Source of the DNA: Mortierella sp. BCC40632
Lineage: Eukaryota; Mortierellomycota; Mortierellomycetes; Mortierellales; Mortierellaceae
NCBI GenBank assembly: GCA_011634665.1
Contig: WAEK01000021.1
Span: 298,501 to 362,500 of the forward strand
Direction of reading: 5' to 3'
DNA: 64,000 nt
How positions within the stretch are numbered: position 1 is the stretch's first letter; each line of letters begins with the position of its first letter. The notes beneath the pieces are model-generated. The model made no database searches, was not told the DNA's origin, and saw nothing but the letters and a program-made list of their open reading frames with translations. Below are positions 51,196 through 62,076 of the stretch, piece after piece. The position numbers were made by a program, and so were the translations under genes.

Positions 51196-51504
51196 ATGTC
51201 TGTCTCTGCTGTGTTTGATCCTTTCAATTCGCCTGTGAAGCCCAGTGCTCCTGATGGAGACAATCCATTGGTGGTGGCGCGAGAACGGGCAGCAGCGGAA
51301 GGGAGGGGGGCGACGAGCGGGAGCGAACGATGGACGCAAGATAGGGTGTGTGAGGCAATTGGGTGTCGAGGAATAGGAACAGGAGGGGGAGGGGGGACTC
51401 GGGGTCCAGACGCCCTGTTGAAGGCGGGCGTGTACTCTGTCGAATTCAAAAAGAAGTGGACCGGACCTGGACCATTCCTGCAATTGAATTGCGAATCCTA
51501 TTGA
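51196..51504 (+). CDS. Possible small orphan protein (weak)
   Basis: ATG 51196 opens 102 codons to a stop at 51504. The N-terminal part (MSVSAVFDPFNSPVKPSAPD) and the charged stretch VVARERAAAEGRGATSGS have mixed, protein-like composition, unlike the surrounding CT/GA translations. A CACTC/CT-rich leader at 51.06-51.11 kb lies upstream, as for other genes here. Against it: no known family, a Gly run in the middle, and no confirmed splice sites or partner exons. It may be chance or one exon of a larger gene. Confidence 0.2.
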   Translation: MSVSAVFDPFNSPVKPSAPDGDNPLVVARERAAAEGRGATSGSERWTQDRVCEAIGCRGIGTGGGGGTRGPDALLKAGVYSVEFKKKWTGPGPFLQLNCESY

Positions 51505-51914
51505 AAAGATGAACAAGAACGAGATATGAACCGCAAATAACAATAGAGCAACACTTAGCCTGCCGCGAGACCAAGCTTGAATAAGGCGGACTGAATTGTC
51601 TCCCTCTGGCTGTTGTGCTAGGCCTACCAGGGCCAGGCGTGTAAAAGAGTTTGGGCATGTCCAGTACCAGTGTTCTGTTCCTATCTTGTGCTGCATGCTG
51701 CCGTATGCCTGGTGTCCTCGCCTTCTGCGGGGCAACCTCACTGCAGGCTTGTTGCCGCTCCTGCTCAGTATCCTGGAGCTCTGGTGGTCGCAGTCGTGTT
51801 ATGTGAGATGGACTTTCACGGCCGATTCAATGAATGAAATGTGCGATACAGTTCGCAACCAATCGATGTCGACCGCCTGCCTGCACTCGACCATACAGGA
51901 GAACAAACCCTCCC

Positions 51915-51941
51915 CTCACTCACTCACTCACTCACTCACTC
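51915..51941. repeat. (CACT)n microsatellite
   Basis: About seven CACT units on the + strand. Confidence 0.9.
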
Positions 51942-52561
51942 GGTCTCTGACAGAGCGTCGGCCATGATTTCCCATCCGTCCTTTTTTACTCGCCTCGCGC
52001 CGTCCTCTTTTGCTCTTTTCTTTCTTTCTTTCTCTCTTCCTTTCTTGCTTCCACTTTCTTTCTCCTCTTCTCTCACTCTCACTCTCACACTCACACTCAC
52101 ACTCGCTCACTTCTCTCTCCCTCTCTCCCTCTCCTCCTCTCCCTCTCTCTCTTTCCCTCTGCTCCCTGTCTTTTCCTTGCTTCTATCTTCTCTTCCCTTC
52201 TCTCGCCACTACCCTCGGCCGCCCCGACTAGCCCGCTCAACTCCATCGGCGCTCGTCTGACTCCCTTTCTCCACATCGACTGCCGGCCTCTTTACCTCCC
52301 TCCACCATACTCCTAGCGATCGTCACTGCGGTTTGTGCACGCCCGCGTCGCTTTCCGCTCGAGGGCCTTTACGCAGCAAAGCCCTACAACCCCTGCCCTG
52401 ACCCGGCTAACTGACACCCCCCCCCCTCTTCCCCAAGCACCCGTTCTGCCCCGGCTATCTGTCCATCTCTGCTATCCACCTTTGTACACTCCCCATCGTT
52501 CGACTTTTTTTCTTCCTCTTCATCTCTCTCCATCCCTATCTTCGCCTCGCCTCGCCCCGAG

Positions 52562-52636
52562 CCAGGCCTCTCGCAGGAAGGCCGAAGGCACGCCCAGCGA
52601 CAGCGAGAGCACCACCGTACGCCAGATAGATATCAA
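52562..52636 (+). other. Possible leader or first coding exon ending at a GTAGGT donor
   Basis: In one frame this short stretch reads as RRKAEGTPSDSESTTVRQID, followed by IKG and a GTAGGT donor-like site at 52637. Its composition differs from the CT-rich DNA on both sides. It could be an upstream exon of the C2H2 gene 1.6 kb downstream or of another transcript. I found no partner acceptor that I can prove. Confidence 0.2.
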
Positions 52637-54207
52637 GGGTAGGTCCTCCATCTTGCCTCTTTGACCGCCCCTCCTTTGCTCTTGACTGTTCTGGCCACTC
52701 CCTGCCCAGGCCATGGCTTGTCTGTCTGTTTTATCCTTCTCTCTTTCTCAGTCTGCCCGCCCACTCGTCCGCTCGCCCATCTGCTCACCCACCCTGCACC
52801 CATCTCCAGACTCCGCAACCCTCTCTCCACCCGCCGCCCGCCTGTGTTTGCTCAGCAAGCAGAGTGCATCCACTCGTTTCTCTCCTCTCTCGCTCCCTTC
52901 CTGACGCTCTCCACTTTCTTCCTCCTTCCCTGCTTCCCTGCGCACACTGACACTCTTTTTGACCGAGGGGGGATCCTTCTCTCTGCGCCTGTGTTTGTTG
53001 TGTCCATCCGCAGGTTCTCAGGCCCTTGTTCTGCCTCGCCTCACTGTCGCACACACATCTCTTTTGGATTCGCTTCCGCGCCTGCCCCACCCCTCTTCCT
53101 CGTTCCTCCATCCCGCATCTCTTCTGCAACCACTTCACGCCCAGTCCGAGTCGCTTGTCCCCTGTTACCATTACAACCCTCTTCTTCTCCCGCCAGTGCT
53201 TCCAATCCACACTACACCTTTTGTCTTCCCTCCCTTTTTTTTTCTTCTTCTCGCCCTTGTCCTGCTGGGCTACTCAAACCAGTAACTTGGATACTTCTCC
53301 TGGGTGCCGCACCTGTGCATGTGTGCACACACTTTTTCTCATCTTTGATATCAACATTGACACCGGCATCGGTGTCTCCAAGGGACCTGACTATTGTTAT
53401 TCCTTAATATCATATGGAGTCCTCCTCCCCGGCGATCGTTCTCGATCCCGACCCCCCCCCCCTTTCTCCTTCAAACCCAGCGAACCAGCTTCTGGGTCCT
53501 TGTACGCAGGGGTCAAACCTCTGCTTTGTCCTCAACCACCCCAACAGCCCAACATGATCCCCGTTGCAAAGTTAGCCTGAGTTCGTCTGTCCCTAGTCCT
53601 CTTTTATTTTCATTTTTCCACCCGCAAACCCTTTCCTCTCCGACTCTTTCCTCTCCCCGCTCAGCAGCCAGCATCTCGAGTCCCATTCTGGACAGCCGTG
53701 ACGGAGCTCGAGAAGGTTGGAGCCCGCTGCAGAACCATTGCCTTTGAGACTCGTTCTTTCCTTGACCTGAACGCCCTCGCCACTGGTCCTGTCTTGACAA
53801 CACCAATGATCTGGGCAACAGAGATCGTACGACAGCTTGCCTTTGTGCATCGCTCACGTGCACAAGCCTGTACACCCTCCAACGCCATGCCCCGCGCCCC
53901 CCTCCCCACACATAATACACAAATACATACAAATTCATCTCTCATGCACCTTGACATACCACTAACCCCAAGCCCTCCTCGCATTCCGCACACTTAGGCT
54001 TGTATCTCATTGAAGGAGTACAATAGAACAGGAGTGTTTTGCAGCGCTCCTCATTAGACTAGAGAGTTTTTGCGGAATCCACGTCCCAGCATCCCCGGGT
54101 CTAGAACAGCAACAGCAACTGCTGCCGCCAGCCGGCCGCCCGTCGAGAGAAACCCGGTTTTCACTCGGACAGAGAGTCGCTCATAGGCCTTGTTGACACG
54201 GCTCGCA

Positions 54208-57200
54208 ATGCTGCCGTCGATTCACTATTTGCTAGACTCTGAACGGAACACAGGCCACACCGAAACCTCTAATTCTTCTTTATCCCCAAAATCGTCGTCA
54301 CCATCTGAACCATCTCCTTTGATGGCCCATTCTAAGGTCTCCACCATGCAGACTATCTCCACCTCCTATCCCCAGCCATTTGTCCCACATCCGAGCGAGA
54401 AGCTCGGCCAGGAAGGACTCCATCGGTCTTCGGACCAATATGCGCCTCCCGTCCGAAGATCCCCTCCAGATGCACATCCGCAGCCATATCTCCAGCCAAC
54501 GGAGCATTCGTACGAGCAGCACCCGCTCCCACATCGCCCTCCACGGCAGCATCATGAGCAGGCCCCATCTTCCTCCCCTGGACGTCGCCTAGAGCCGCCA
54601 CCCACTGAATGGGGTCAATCCCAGACCTATTCGGTTCAGGAGCGTTACACGGCCATACACATGGTATCTTCGCCTCGGATACCGACCCAAGTCTCGACAA
54701 CAGCCTCCGAGAAGCGATCCGGTCCAAGAAGGTCGTCAGGCCAAATTTCTAGCCCAACTTGGGGTTCACCCCAGTCCAGTGTACCTCTCTTGGCCTCGAC
54801 TGCATACCGATCCCAGCACTCGCGAACTTCTCCTTTTGACCCATCTGTGTCCTCGTCCTCGTCGTCCACGTCCCCTTCACCCTCCATCTCCACCGCCACA
54901 GCTGTGTCAACGCCCCTGACGACAGAAGCTGTGGCGGCTGTGACGAATATCACTGCAGCAGCAACATTGGGCGACCATCGACCACGATTCAGCTTTACGC
55001 ACAATAGTCATGCAAGATCATCCGTACATCGGGAGAACAACAGTGATAGGTTCAGTGCGCCTCCTTCAGAACATTCTTCAGGACCAACAGGACCAGGCGA
55101 GCGTTCTTTTCATTCGGATCAAATGTCGTTGTCGATGAGTGCTGGAGGACTTGTCCAGCCTTCGCAGCAAACGCATTCATTCCAGAACGTGCGGAGAGAT
55201 CCGGGATCCCCCAACATGGGGGTCCATTCACGTACCTCACCCCCCAACTATCCTACAGCCAGTGCCCGTGATGTCCTTCATCATGGTTCTCCTGCGCCTG
55301 GATTCCCGCCCAACAGCGACTATCTTGCCCAACATGCTCGGCGACCCGAGTCCAGGCACGAGAGCATGTATGGGTCTTTGCGCGAGAGCCAACCTTATTC
55401 AGAAGAGAGGCAGCGCCACTCTCAGCACCAGCACTCGCCCCCACCCTCGCACCAGCAGCACCAACATCAGCAGCAGCAGCAGCAGCAGCAGCACCGCTAT
55501 TCGTCGACATCAGGGCCATCGTCCTATAACCGATCGCCTCACCGTGATGCGTCCTTTGGCTGGGACCAGCGTGGGCGGGACTCTGACTGGGTCATGGACA
55601 CCCGAGCTGACCCCCCTGCCGATCCCTGCGATGGATCAATGGTTCATTCGATCCATCGAGCGCGATCGTTGTCCTATCATCCACCACACTCGCCCATCCC
55701 GTCGCGCCCCGCGCATTCTCACTCACCTCCTTCGCACCAACCGTGCCCTCCTCTTCCCTTGACCCCACCCCGAGCCCAACACCCCCCTTCTTCCCACCAC
55801 CCCTCACTTCATCATCAGCACCCGTCGCTGTTGACTGACCCTGTCCGCGAATCGGACCATTCTCCCTTCTCTAATGCACCACCCTCGAGCAGCAATCCCC
55901 CCTCCTCATCCTCAGCCCCCGACTACCCCCACTCCCATCGCAGCGGTCCCCCTTCCTTTGCCGACCAACGCTATCTGCATGATTCTCATGCCCGTCACGA
56001 CACCCATGATACTTCGCCCCGCCCCGACCTTCACTTTTCACCGCCCGCACCCTCACACTTTCCCCACCGCCAGCGTTATGCAACGACGGATGCGTCGATG
56101 ACACTGGAGGTGCCTACCTCTTCGCCCTCCTCCTCCACCTATCCCTCTTCTCGCGACTATCGTGATTCGGGCCGCCAGACCTCGCCAGGCCTAGGTCCTA
56201 ATCCTGACTCTCACTACCACTCCTCTCACCACCACCATCACCACCACCACAACCCTCCACCACCACCACCTCACCACCACCATTCTCACCACCATCACCC
56301 TCATCATCCTTCGTCCTCTTATCGATCCCCCAATCCCTATCCCTCCTCCTCCTCTCGCCGCTCTTCTGCTCAGGCGCATTTGAAGAATGAAGTTCCAACG
56401 CTGATGAGGGTCTCTTCCTCCTCTACCTCTACTTCGGGTCGTCATACCCAATCCGTCAGTTACCCGTCGTCCCCACAGACGGGCCATCATGAGTCCTCAT
56501 CCTCTTCAGGAGTTGCCCATGGACATGGACATGGTCCATCCAATTATGCGGAGCACCCTGGTTCTGAGGCTCTTCCAGAGCGACGTCATGGTGGTATGCA
56601 CTACCAGTCAGCCAGTGAACCCTACCCGAGTGGTCATTGGAGTGACGGAAGTGGTGGATATGAGAGTGGAGCGCGTGAAGTGGTTGGCAACGGTGGTCGA
56701 TATGCTAGTCAAGGGGGTGGATCTTCGTTTGATGCAGCGGCTCGTCCGCCTTCGCCCTTATCTGCTGTACCAAGTGGTGCCACGTCCGGATCCTCGGGTC
56801 CTGCGATGGCCTCTGCCTCAGCAGCAGCTCATTGGCGCGACTCTCATCAGCGGACGATCCGCCAGTCAGTCTCGGAACCCGACCTGGCTTCACTCGAGTC
56901 AACCCGCCGTCAGCACTATCGCCGAACGACTGGGTATCAAGACGAAGGTCCTGAGGATCGTGAAGATGAGTTGGAGGAAGACGAGCTCGAGGAAGATGAA
57001 CTTGAGGAGGATGAACGCCGGATGTTGGCCGAGATGGATGAGCAGGATCAAGAGGAAGAGGAGGGTGGCCGTCGTTCTGGTAAGACAGCCTCGCGACCTA
57101 GAAATACCACCAGCGGCAGCCACACAGGCTCCCGAATGTATAATCAGAACCATGTGGATCCATCAACACGATCCAGGTATCATCCAGAGCACGACCAAGG

Positions 57201-57927
57201 ACAGGGGCCGATGTATGACGGTCGTGGTCCGCCCCCACCCTCTGCCCCATCGTCGTCGTACTCCTCAGGAAGCAGAGATGCCATGTATGTATCGGGGCAT
57301 GGAGAGCACCCATATAGTCACTATAGTGGTTCCCATTCTCGTCCTAGTGCATCCTACCAGCACTCACCTTATCCATCGCATCATGGACCACCTCAACCGC
57401 AGCCTGCCATTTCACATTATCATCGGTCCCAACCGCCACCTCCATCTGGAGTGAATCCTAGTCATGATCAGGTGTCCAATGGTGTCGACAAGAATGCCTC
57501 AGCGGCGTCCTCGACAACCTCTTCAGCCTCTGCGACTGCCGCCACGGCTACTACCACGACATCGACGACCACGCGTCGCGGACCCTATCTGTCAAGACAA
57601 CGGGCCCTTCTCGTCGGTCTCGAGAACACTTCTCCTTCAAGTCGGTACCAATGCAGTTATTGTCTGAAAAGATTCAGTCGACCCAGCTCCCTTCGAATCC
57701 ATACGTATTCGCATACAGGAGAGCGACCTTTCCGTTGTAGTGAGGAAGGATGTGGTCGACAGTTTTCGGTTCAAAGTAATATGCGTCGTCATTTAAGAGT
57801 CCATCGATTGGGTCGGTTGAGATCTGAGTTCCCAGCCTCTGTCAGCACGGCTGCGACCAACATTCCAGCAGCCTTGGCGCCTGCGCCTGCGCCTGCTGCA
57901 GTGGTGACGGCGGTTCGAGGTGACTGA
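54208..57927 (+). CDS. Large C2H2 zinc-finger transcription factor
   Basis: A single 1239-residue frame from ATG 54208 (MLPSIHYLLDSERN). It is dominated by low-complexity Ser/Pro/His/Gln segments, including a Gln run at about 55461-55490 and a His/Pro block at about 56209-56310. An acidic repeat (EEDELEEDELEEDERR, about residues 925-945) precedes a Ser/Thr/Ala-rich linker. Two C2H2 fingers end the protein (residues 1147-1203). Finger 1 is C-x2-C-x12-H-x3-H (YQCSYCLKRFSRPSSLRIHT), with a TGERPF linker. Finger 2 is C-x4-C-x12-H-x3-H (CSEEGCGRQFSVQSNMRRH). The RFSRPSSL / FSVQSNMRRH pair is a widespread fungal type; targets unknown. Translation from the near-cognate TTG at 54190 or extra 5' exons is possible because an acceptor-like site (TCATAG) sits at 54186. 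Some of the upstream 11 kb may regulate it. Confidence 0.88.
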   Translation: MLPSIHYLLDSERNTGHTETSNSSLSPKSSSPSEPSPLMAHSKVSTMQTISTSYPQPFVPHPSEKLGQEGLHRSSDQYAPPVRRSPPDAHPQPYLQPTEHSYEQHPLPHRPPRQHHEQAPSSSPGRRLEPPPTEWGQSQTYSVQERYTAIHMVSSPRIPTQVSTTASEKRSGPRRSSGQISSPTWGSPQSSVPLLASTAYRSQHSRTSPFDPSVSSSSSSTSPSPSISTATAVSTPLTTEAVAAVTNITAAATLGDHRPRFSFTHNSHARSSVHRENNSDRFSAPPSEHSSGPTGPGERSFHSDQMSLSMSAGGLVQPSQQTHSFQNVRRDPGSPNMGVHSRTSPPNYPTASARDVLHHGSPAPGFPPNSDYLAQHARRPESRHESMYGSLRESQPYSEERQRHSQHQHSPPPSHQQHQHQQQQQQQQHRYSSTSGPSSYNRSPHRDASFGWDQRGRDSDWVMDTRADPPADPCDGSMVHSIHRARSLSYHPPHSPIPSRPAHSHSPPSHQPCPPLPLTPPRAQHPPSSHHPSLHHQHPSLLTDPVRESDHSPFSNAPPSSSNPPSSSSAPDYPHSHRSGPPSFADQRYLHDSHARHDTHDTSPRPDLHFSPPAPSHFPHRQRYATTDASMTLEVPTSSPSSSTYPSSRDYRDSGRQTSPGLGPNPDSHYHSSHHHHHHHHNPPPPPPHHHHSHHHHPHHPSSSYRSPNPYPSSSSRRSSAQAHLKNEVPTLMRVSSSSTSTSGRHTQSVSYPSSPQTGHHESSSSSGVAHGHGHGPSNYAEHPGSEALPERRHGGMHYQSASEPYPSGHWSDGSGGYESGAREVVGNGGRYASQGGGSSFDAAARPPSPLSAVPSGATSGSSGPAMASASAAAHWRDSHQRTIRQSVSEPDLASLESTRRQHYRRTTGYQDEGPEDREDELEEDELEEDELEEDERRMLAEMDEQDQEEEEGGRRSGKTASRPRNTTSGSHTGSRMYNQNHVDPSTRSRYHPEHDQGQGPMYDGRGPPPPSAPSSSYSSGSRDAMYVSGHGEHPYSHYSGSHSRPSASYQHSPYPSHHGPPQPQPAISHYHRSQPPPPSGVNPSHDQVSNGVDKNASAASSTTSSASATAATATTTTSTTTRRGPYLSRQRALLVGLENTSPSSRYQCSYCLKRFSRPSSLRIHTYSHTGERPFRCSEEGCGRQFSVQSNMRRHLRVHRLGRLRSEFPASVSTAATNIPAALAPAPAPAAVVTAVRGD

Positions 57928-59030
57928 AGGAGGAAAGGGGAGTCTCTGTACTTGCCGAGGAGATTTACAAACAAACAAAAAAAAAAAAAAAACTCAATCC
58001 CTCGCCGATGGAACGATGTCCGGTGTACATAATCTCCCTGACTTGTTGTTGTTTTTTTTTTTTTTTTTTGCCAGCTCTCTTTTGTACGATACGATGGCCG
58101 CCCGATGTGTAGCAAAAGAATCGCTAATCATAATATTATTACTATTAAAAAGAACGATGTTTATACAAGATGGATGTCGGAGGGCTAAGAATGGACTAGG
58201 AAGAAAGAAGATGTGCACCAAAAGAGTACAGACATGTGCGTTTTTGGCCAATGGCGCGCTTGTCCATTGCCGGGAAAAGAGAGAGACCGAGGGAGAGAAG
58301 GACAGAGATAGACAGAGATAGAGCGAGAGGGGAGGAGAGCCTCTCATCACTCTGTATGAGGAGAGAGTGCTATTCAACGGCCGCGCAATTTTTTTTTTTT
58401 ACCGGGATTTGTCTCTTTCTCTCTCCTCCTGGGCCTGGCCTAGTTCTCTCTCTCTCTCTCTCCGCCCGCCTTTGGGAACAAACACTATTGTTGTTGTGCC
58501 CCTGGAGAGAGAGAGAGAGAAAGTGTGTTGGAAACTGCTGTTCGCCCTGTTCCTGATTGCTCATTCTCTTGCTCTCACTCGCTCTTTCTCTGTCTCTCTT
58601 TCTCTTACTTTCTCTCTCTCTTTTTCTCTCTCTCTTTCTCTTTCTCTCTCTCACTCACTCTCACTCACTCTCTCTCTCTCTCTATATAATAATATCTATC
58701 TATATCTCTCTTCTCTCTCTCTCTCTTTCACACACACACGCATTTCACGCTCGCTCACTCTTATCTTCCTCGTTCTTTTTTTTCTTAAATCCATCCAAAT
58801 CATCGTTCTCCCCGACCATACTTTCTCCTCTCATTCCCCACTAGACCTCATCTCCCCTTTCTCATACTTTCTTTCACCATCTACACTCTTTGATTTGAGC
58901 TCCCGTCGTCATATCTGCATTCCATTACTTTCTTTCAACAGGACTTCTTTTGTTCGGATGCCAACATCTCTTTCTCTACACTCGATCTCCCTTCTTTGAT
59001 CGCCCAACATTACTCGTTCCAGTCATCATC
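57928..59030. other. Intergenic region, C2H2 gene to membrane-protein gene
   Basis: No gene. It starts with the C2H2 3' UTR and A/T runs (57978-57992, 58051-58069). A strong CT/CACT block runs from about 58590 to 58760, the probable promoter/leader of the downstream gene. Confidence 0.6.
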
Positions 59031-60722
59031 ATGGCCCAACCTCCACTGACCTTCATCCCTACCACTCAGCCCTCCTGTGGCGACATCTCTCTCTCCAACC
59101 CAAAACCTCGATGCATGCCACTTTCCCAACCCAATCCCCCTCCCAACAACAACAATAACAATACTGCAGGCTCAAACTCACCTCAGCAGGGAGAACCCCT
59201 CGAGCAAGGTTGCTTTGTCCAACCAACAGGCTTCCTTTGCGCACCTCTCGCCACAACCCGAGGCTTCCTCTACACACTTGACGAAACCATAGCCCAGGCA
59301 AGTCAAGGAATGACGACGACAACTGTCGAGGCTGGAGCACAGCCACGTCTCGCTTTGATTCCTCGACTGTCAGTCCCCCTCTTCTACTCCTCCAATTCTC
59401 CCACGAACCAATCCCTGGGAGTGGATGGACAGCCTATTCGATATGAAGAACCAGCTCGACTCGGTCAGACCTGTTACGGTCTCCCACTTCCGCCCAAAAC
59501 AGACCCTCTCTGGGGAACGCTGGTCCTGATGGCCAACCAACGACTGAACGAGTCCGTAGGGGATCCTGGCCTGGGGGTCGGTGAAGATGTGTTTGCACTC
59601 CGAGGTGATTGTGAGGTCGGCTCGTTCTGTGACATTAATTCGACGCAATCGGTACCCTTCCCAGCAATCCACTCGTCCTCAACCCCGACAACGAATTCCG
59701 TTGTCGTCTCAGTAGGAGTCGGTATTTGTAAGGAACAATACCCCGTCTATCATTCGTGTTCTTCGTATTTCGAGTGTCTCTCGATGCGTTGTAATGACAT
59801 GGCGACCGAGCCCAAGAATAAGCAGCAGAGACAGAAACGTGCACTCTTGAGTCTATTCTCGAGTCGAGTCGAACAAGAAGTAGAAAAGACAGAAGATCAC
59901 CCATTGTTCCAAAGAGAATCCAAACGGAGGATCGGGGCCGTTTGTCTACCTGCCAGAGCAACAGAGGGGGGAGGGGAAAATAATGGCAAGGGATCGACCA
60001 ACTCTAGTCCTTGGTTTCCTGGTTGGATGGGTGCGGTCCTTGCAGCATTGTTGATCACAGCTGTATCATTGGTGATTGTTCTTGTCCGACGACGCGTCAG
60101 GAAGAGAAAAGAGAAGGAAAGGGTAGCAGATATCAAGTCACAAGCACCATTGCCCCACATGGCTCAACGACCACATCATCAACAACAACAGCAGAGCCGA
60201 CTCAAGGCAGGGTCTGAGCCTATGAGGAGCTCCGTCTCGGACCGGAACCGTGGAAGTGCTTTGGATGAAAAGGAAGATTTTAGTTACCAAGAGATCCAAA
60301 TCGAACACCCTATTCGAGGCGCGTCATCTCCTCCATCCCTCGCTTCTAGGGTTCCCTCCCATTTAGATTCGACTCGTCTAGGAGGAGGAGGAGGAGGAGG
60401 AGGAGGAGGAGGAGGAGGAGGAGGCATGTTTGCAGAAGGTGAACTCCCACCACATTTATTGCGAGGATCTTCCAATCGGACGGTTCGAGAGGATGGTGGA
60501 GCCGAGATCGGTTCCCGGGTTCCTACTTTGACACTTTCGTCCGCGTCCTCTGCATCTGCAGGCTCTGGGCCTGGTGTGGGTCATGGCCATGCAACTCCCA
60601 TCTCGCCCATTTCGCCTATTTCACCTATTTCACCCAACGGGTTATCGGGGACATCTAGGCTATCGACTCGTTTGAGCTCTCAAATGTTTACATCCCCAAC
60701 AACCTCACCTGGAAGGAGGTGA
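59031..60722 (+). CDS. Single-pass membrane protein with Cys-rich ectodomain
   Basis: 563 residues from ATG 59031; upstream in-frame codons have no ATG. Residues 1 to about 325 hold a regular set of cysteines (PSCGD, PRCM, QGCFV, LCAP, QTCYG, DCEVGSFCD, GICK, HSCSSYFECLSMRCND, VCLP). The C-x-GS-x-C...C-x3-C-x4-C spacing resembles disulfide-rich extracellular modules. One clear membrane helix (about 333-352, GAVLAALLITAVSLVIVLV) is followed by a basic stop-transfer RRRVRKRKEK. The cytosolic tail is Gln- and Ser-rich with a run of about 15 Gly (nt 60383-60424) and four PIS repeats. No N-terminal signal peptide is visible, so topology relies on the helix and basic flank, or on an unseen upstream exon. 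Possibly a fungal wall or surface sensor; this is inference. Confidence 0.75.
   Translation: MAQPPLTFIPTTQPSCGDISLSNPKPRCMPLSQPNPPPNNNNNNTAGSNSPQQGEPLEQGCFVQPTGFLCAPLATTRGFLYTLDETIAQASQGMTTTTVEAGAQPRLALIPRLSVPLFYSSNSPTNQSLGVDGQPIRYEEPARLGQTCYGLPLPPKTDPLWGTLVLMANQRLNESVGDPGLGVGEDVFALRGDCEVGSFCDINSTQSVPFPAIHSSSTPTTNSVVVSVGVGICKEQYPVYHSCSSYFECLSMRCNDMATEPKNKQQRQKRALLSLFSSRVEQEVEKTEDHPLFQRESKRRIGAVCLPARATEGGGENNGKGSTNSSPWFPGWMGAVLAALLITAVSLVIVLVRRRVRKRKEKERVADIKSQAPLPHMAQRPHHQQQQQSRLKAGSEPMRSSVSDRNRGSALDEKEDFSYQEIQIEHPIRGASSPPSLASRVPSHLDSTRLGGGGGGGGGGGGGGGMFAEGELPPHLLRGSSNRTVREDGGAEIGSRVPTLTLSSASSASAGSGPGVGHGHATPISPISPISPISPNGLSGTSRLSTRLSSQMFTSPTTSPGRR
60383..60424. repeat. (GGA)n coding microsatellite (poly-Gly)
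   Basis: About 14 GGA units encoding a glycine run in the membrane protein tail. A likely length-variable site. Confidence 0.95.
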
Positions 60723-61052
60723 ACGTAGTCTACCGGGCAAAGCAGGAGACCCAATCCCATCCTGTCCTCTTCCTATCCTTCCTATATATATTTTATACCC
60801 ACTTCACATTCCCCGTCTTCCCCCCCCCCCTCCTTCACTCTCTATCCCCTCTTTCCATCTTTCCCATTCTCAGTAATGTCCATTTAGCCCATGAAGTATG
60901 CACCTCTATAGAGTCATGAATCGGAGGCACTCAAAACTTCGTGACTCTCCTGTACAATAATACCTTGGTGTCATTTTGTGAGATGCAAAAAAAAAAAAAA
61001 AAAAAAAAAAAATGATATGATATGATATGATATGATATGATAAGAAGCTATG
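60723..61052. other. Convergent 3' region, membrane-protein gene and BioF
   Basis: 330 bp with no gene. It holds both 3' UTRs, an A run of about 26 bases at 60987-61012 and a TGATA repeat at 61012-61042. Confidence 0.65.
61012..61042. repeat. (TGATA)n pentanucleotide repeat
   Basis: Six TGATA units immediately downstream of the BioF stop codon, within its probable 3' UTR. Confidence 0.9.
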
Positions 61053-62037
61053 TTACAATTTAGAAGGGATGGGTTGAAAAGACGCGCTGTTGGCGGCCAG
61101 GGCTGAGATAGTGACAGTCGAGGAGGTTTCGGATCCAGGGACGGAAAGAGGTTGCTGAGTACTTGCTTGTTCAGAACGAATCTCCTCCATCTTTGAAGGC
61201 GATTCCAGATCGACTTGCAACAAACCCTTCTCCATTTGTTCACGGATCCAGGCTTGGACAATGACAATCAATCGATCAATCTGTTCATGTGTGTTGTGGC
61301 TGTGAAGACAGATCCGGACACGTTCTTTGCCCTTGGGGACGGTTGGGAACCGGATCGGCTTGACATTGAGACCTGCTTGGATTAACCTCTGGGACAAGGC
61401 GTTGACATGGGCGTTGCCTTTGATCACAATGCCCTGAATAGGTGTCCTGGAGGGGAGAAGCATGTGCTCAGGAATCTGGATATTGGATCTAAAGTAATCA
61501 ATCAAATCACGGACCTTGTTCACCAGCTGGAAAAAAAAAAAAAAAAAAAAAAATGTGTGGTTCAGTGTCCAAAATATCATGCAAAAACGGGTCAGTGCAA
61601 CCCTCTTTCCGTACTACCAGTGTGATGGTGCGAGTATAAATTTTGTGTGTGGACAACTAAAAGAAAAAAAACACCATCTTTCTCCGTCCATCTTTGCCCT
61701 TTTACGTTCTTACCTCGACCGTCTCGCCGTCAATGAGCATCTGATAAGCTGACCGAACACTGGCCAAATTACTAAAGGACGTAAAAGTCGAATACACAAG
61801 TGGCCGCGCATAATTGATCAGGTATTCCTTGAGGATCTTGGGTCCCACCAGCGCAGCTGCAGAAAGGAAGAGAGAGAGAGAGAGAAGCGTGAGAGTGGGC
61901 GCAAATGCAAATGCAAAAAGAAAAAGAAGAGAGGCTCAATTGAGAGGTCGTTTTTTTTTCTTGATTTGTCCAGCCATCCAGGCGAGTGGACCGGTGTTGG
62001 GGGCGTGTGAAAATTGCAGTTGGTTTTTGGGCATCCG

Positions 62038-62076
<39 letters not shown>

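Noticed and set aside
54298..57313. Several antisense frames opposite the C2H2 gene
   Set aside because: They mirror the biased codon composition of the sense gene and lack domains; shadows.
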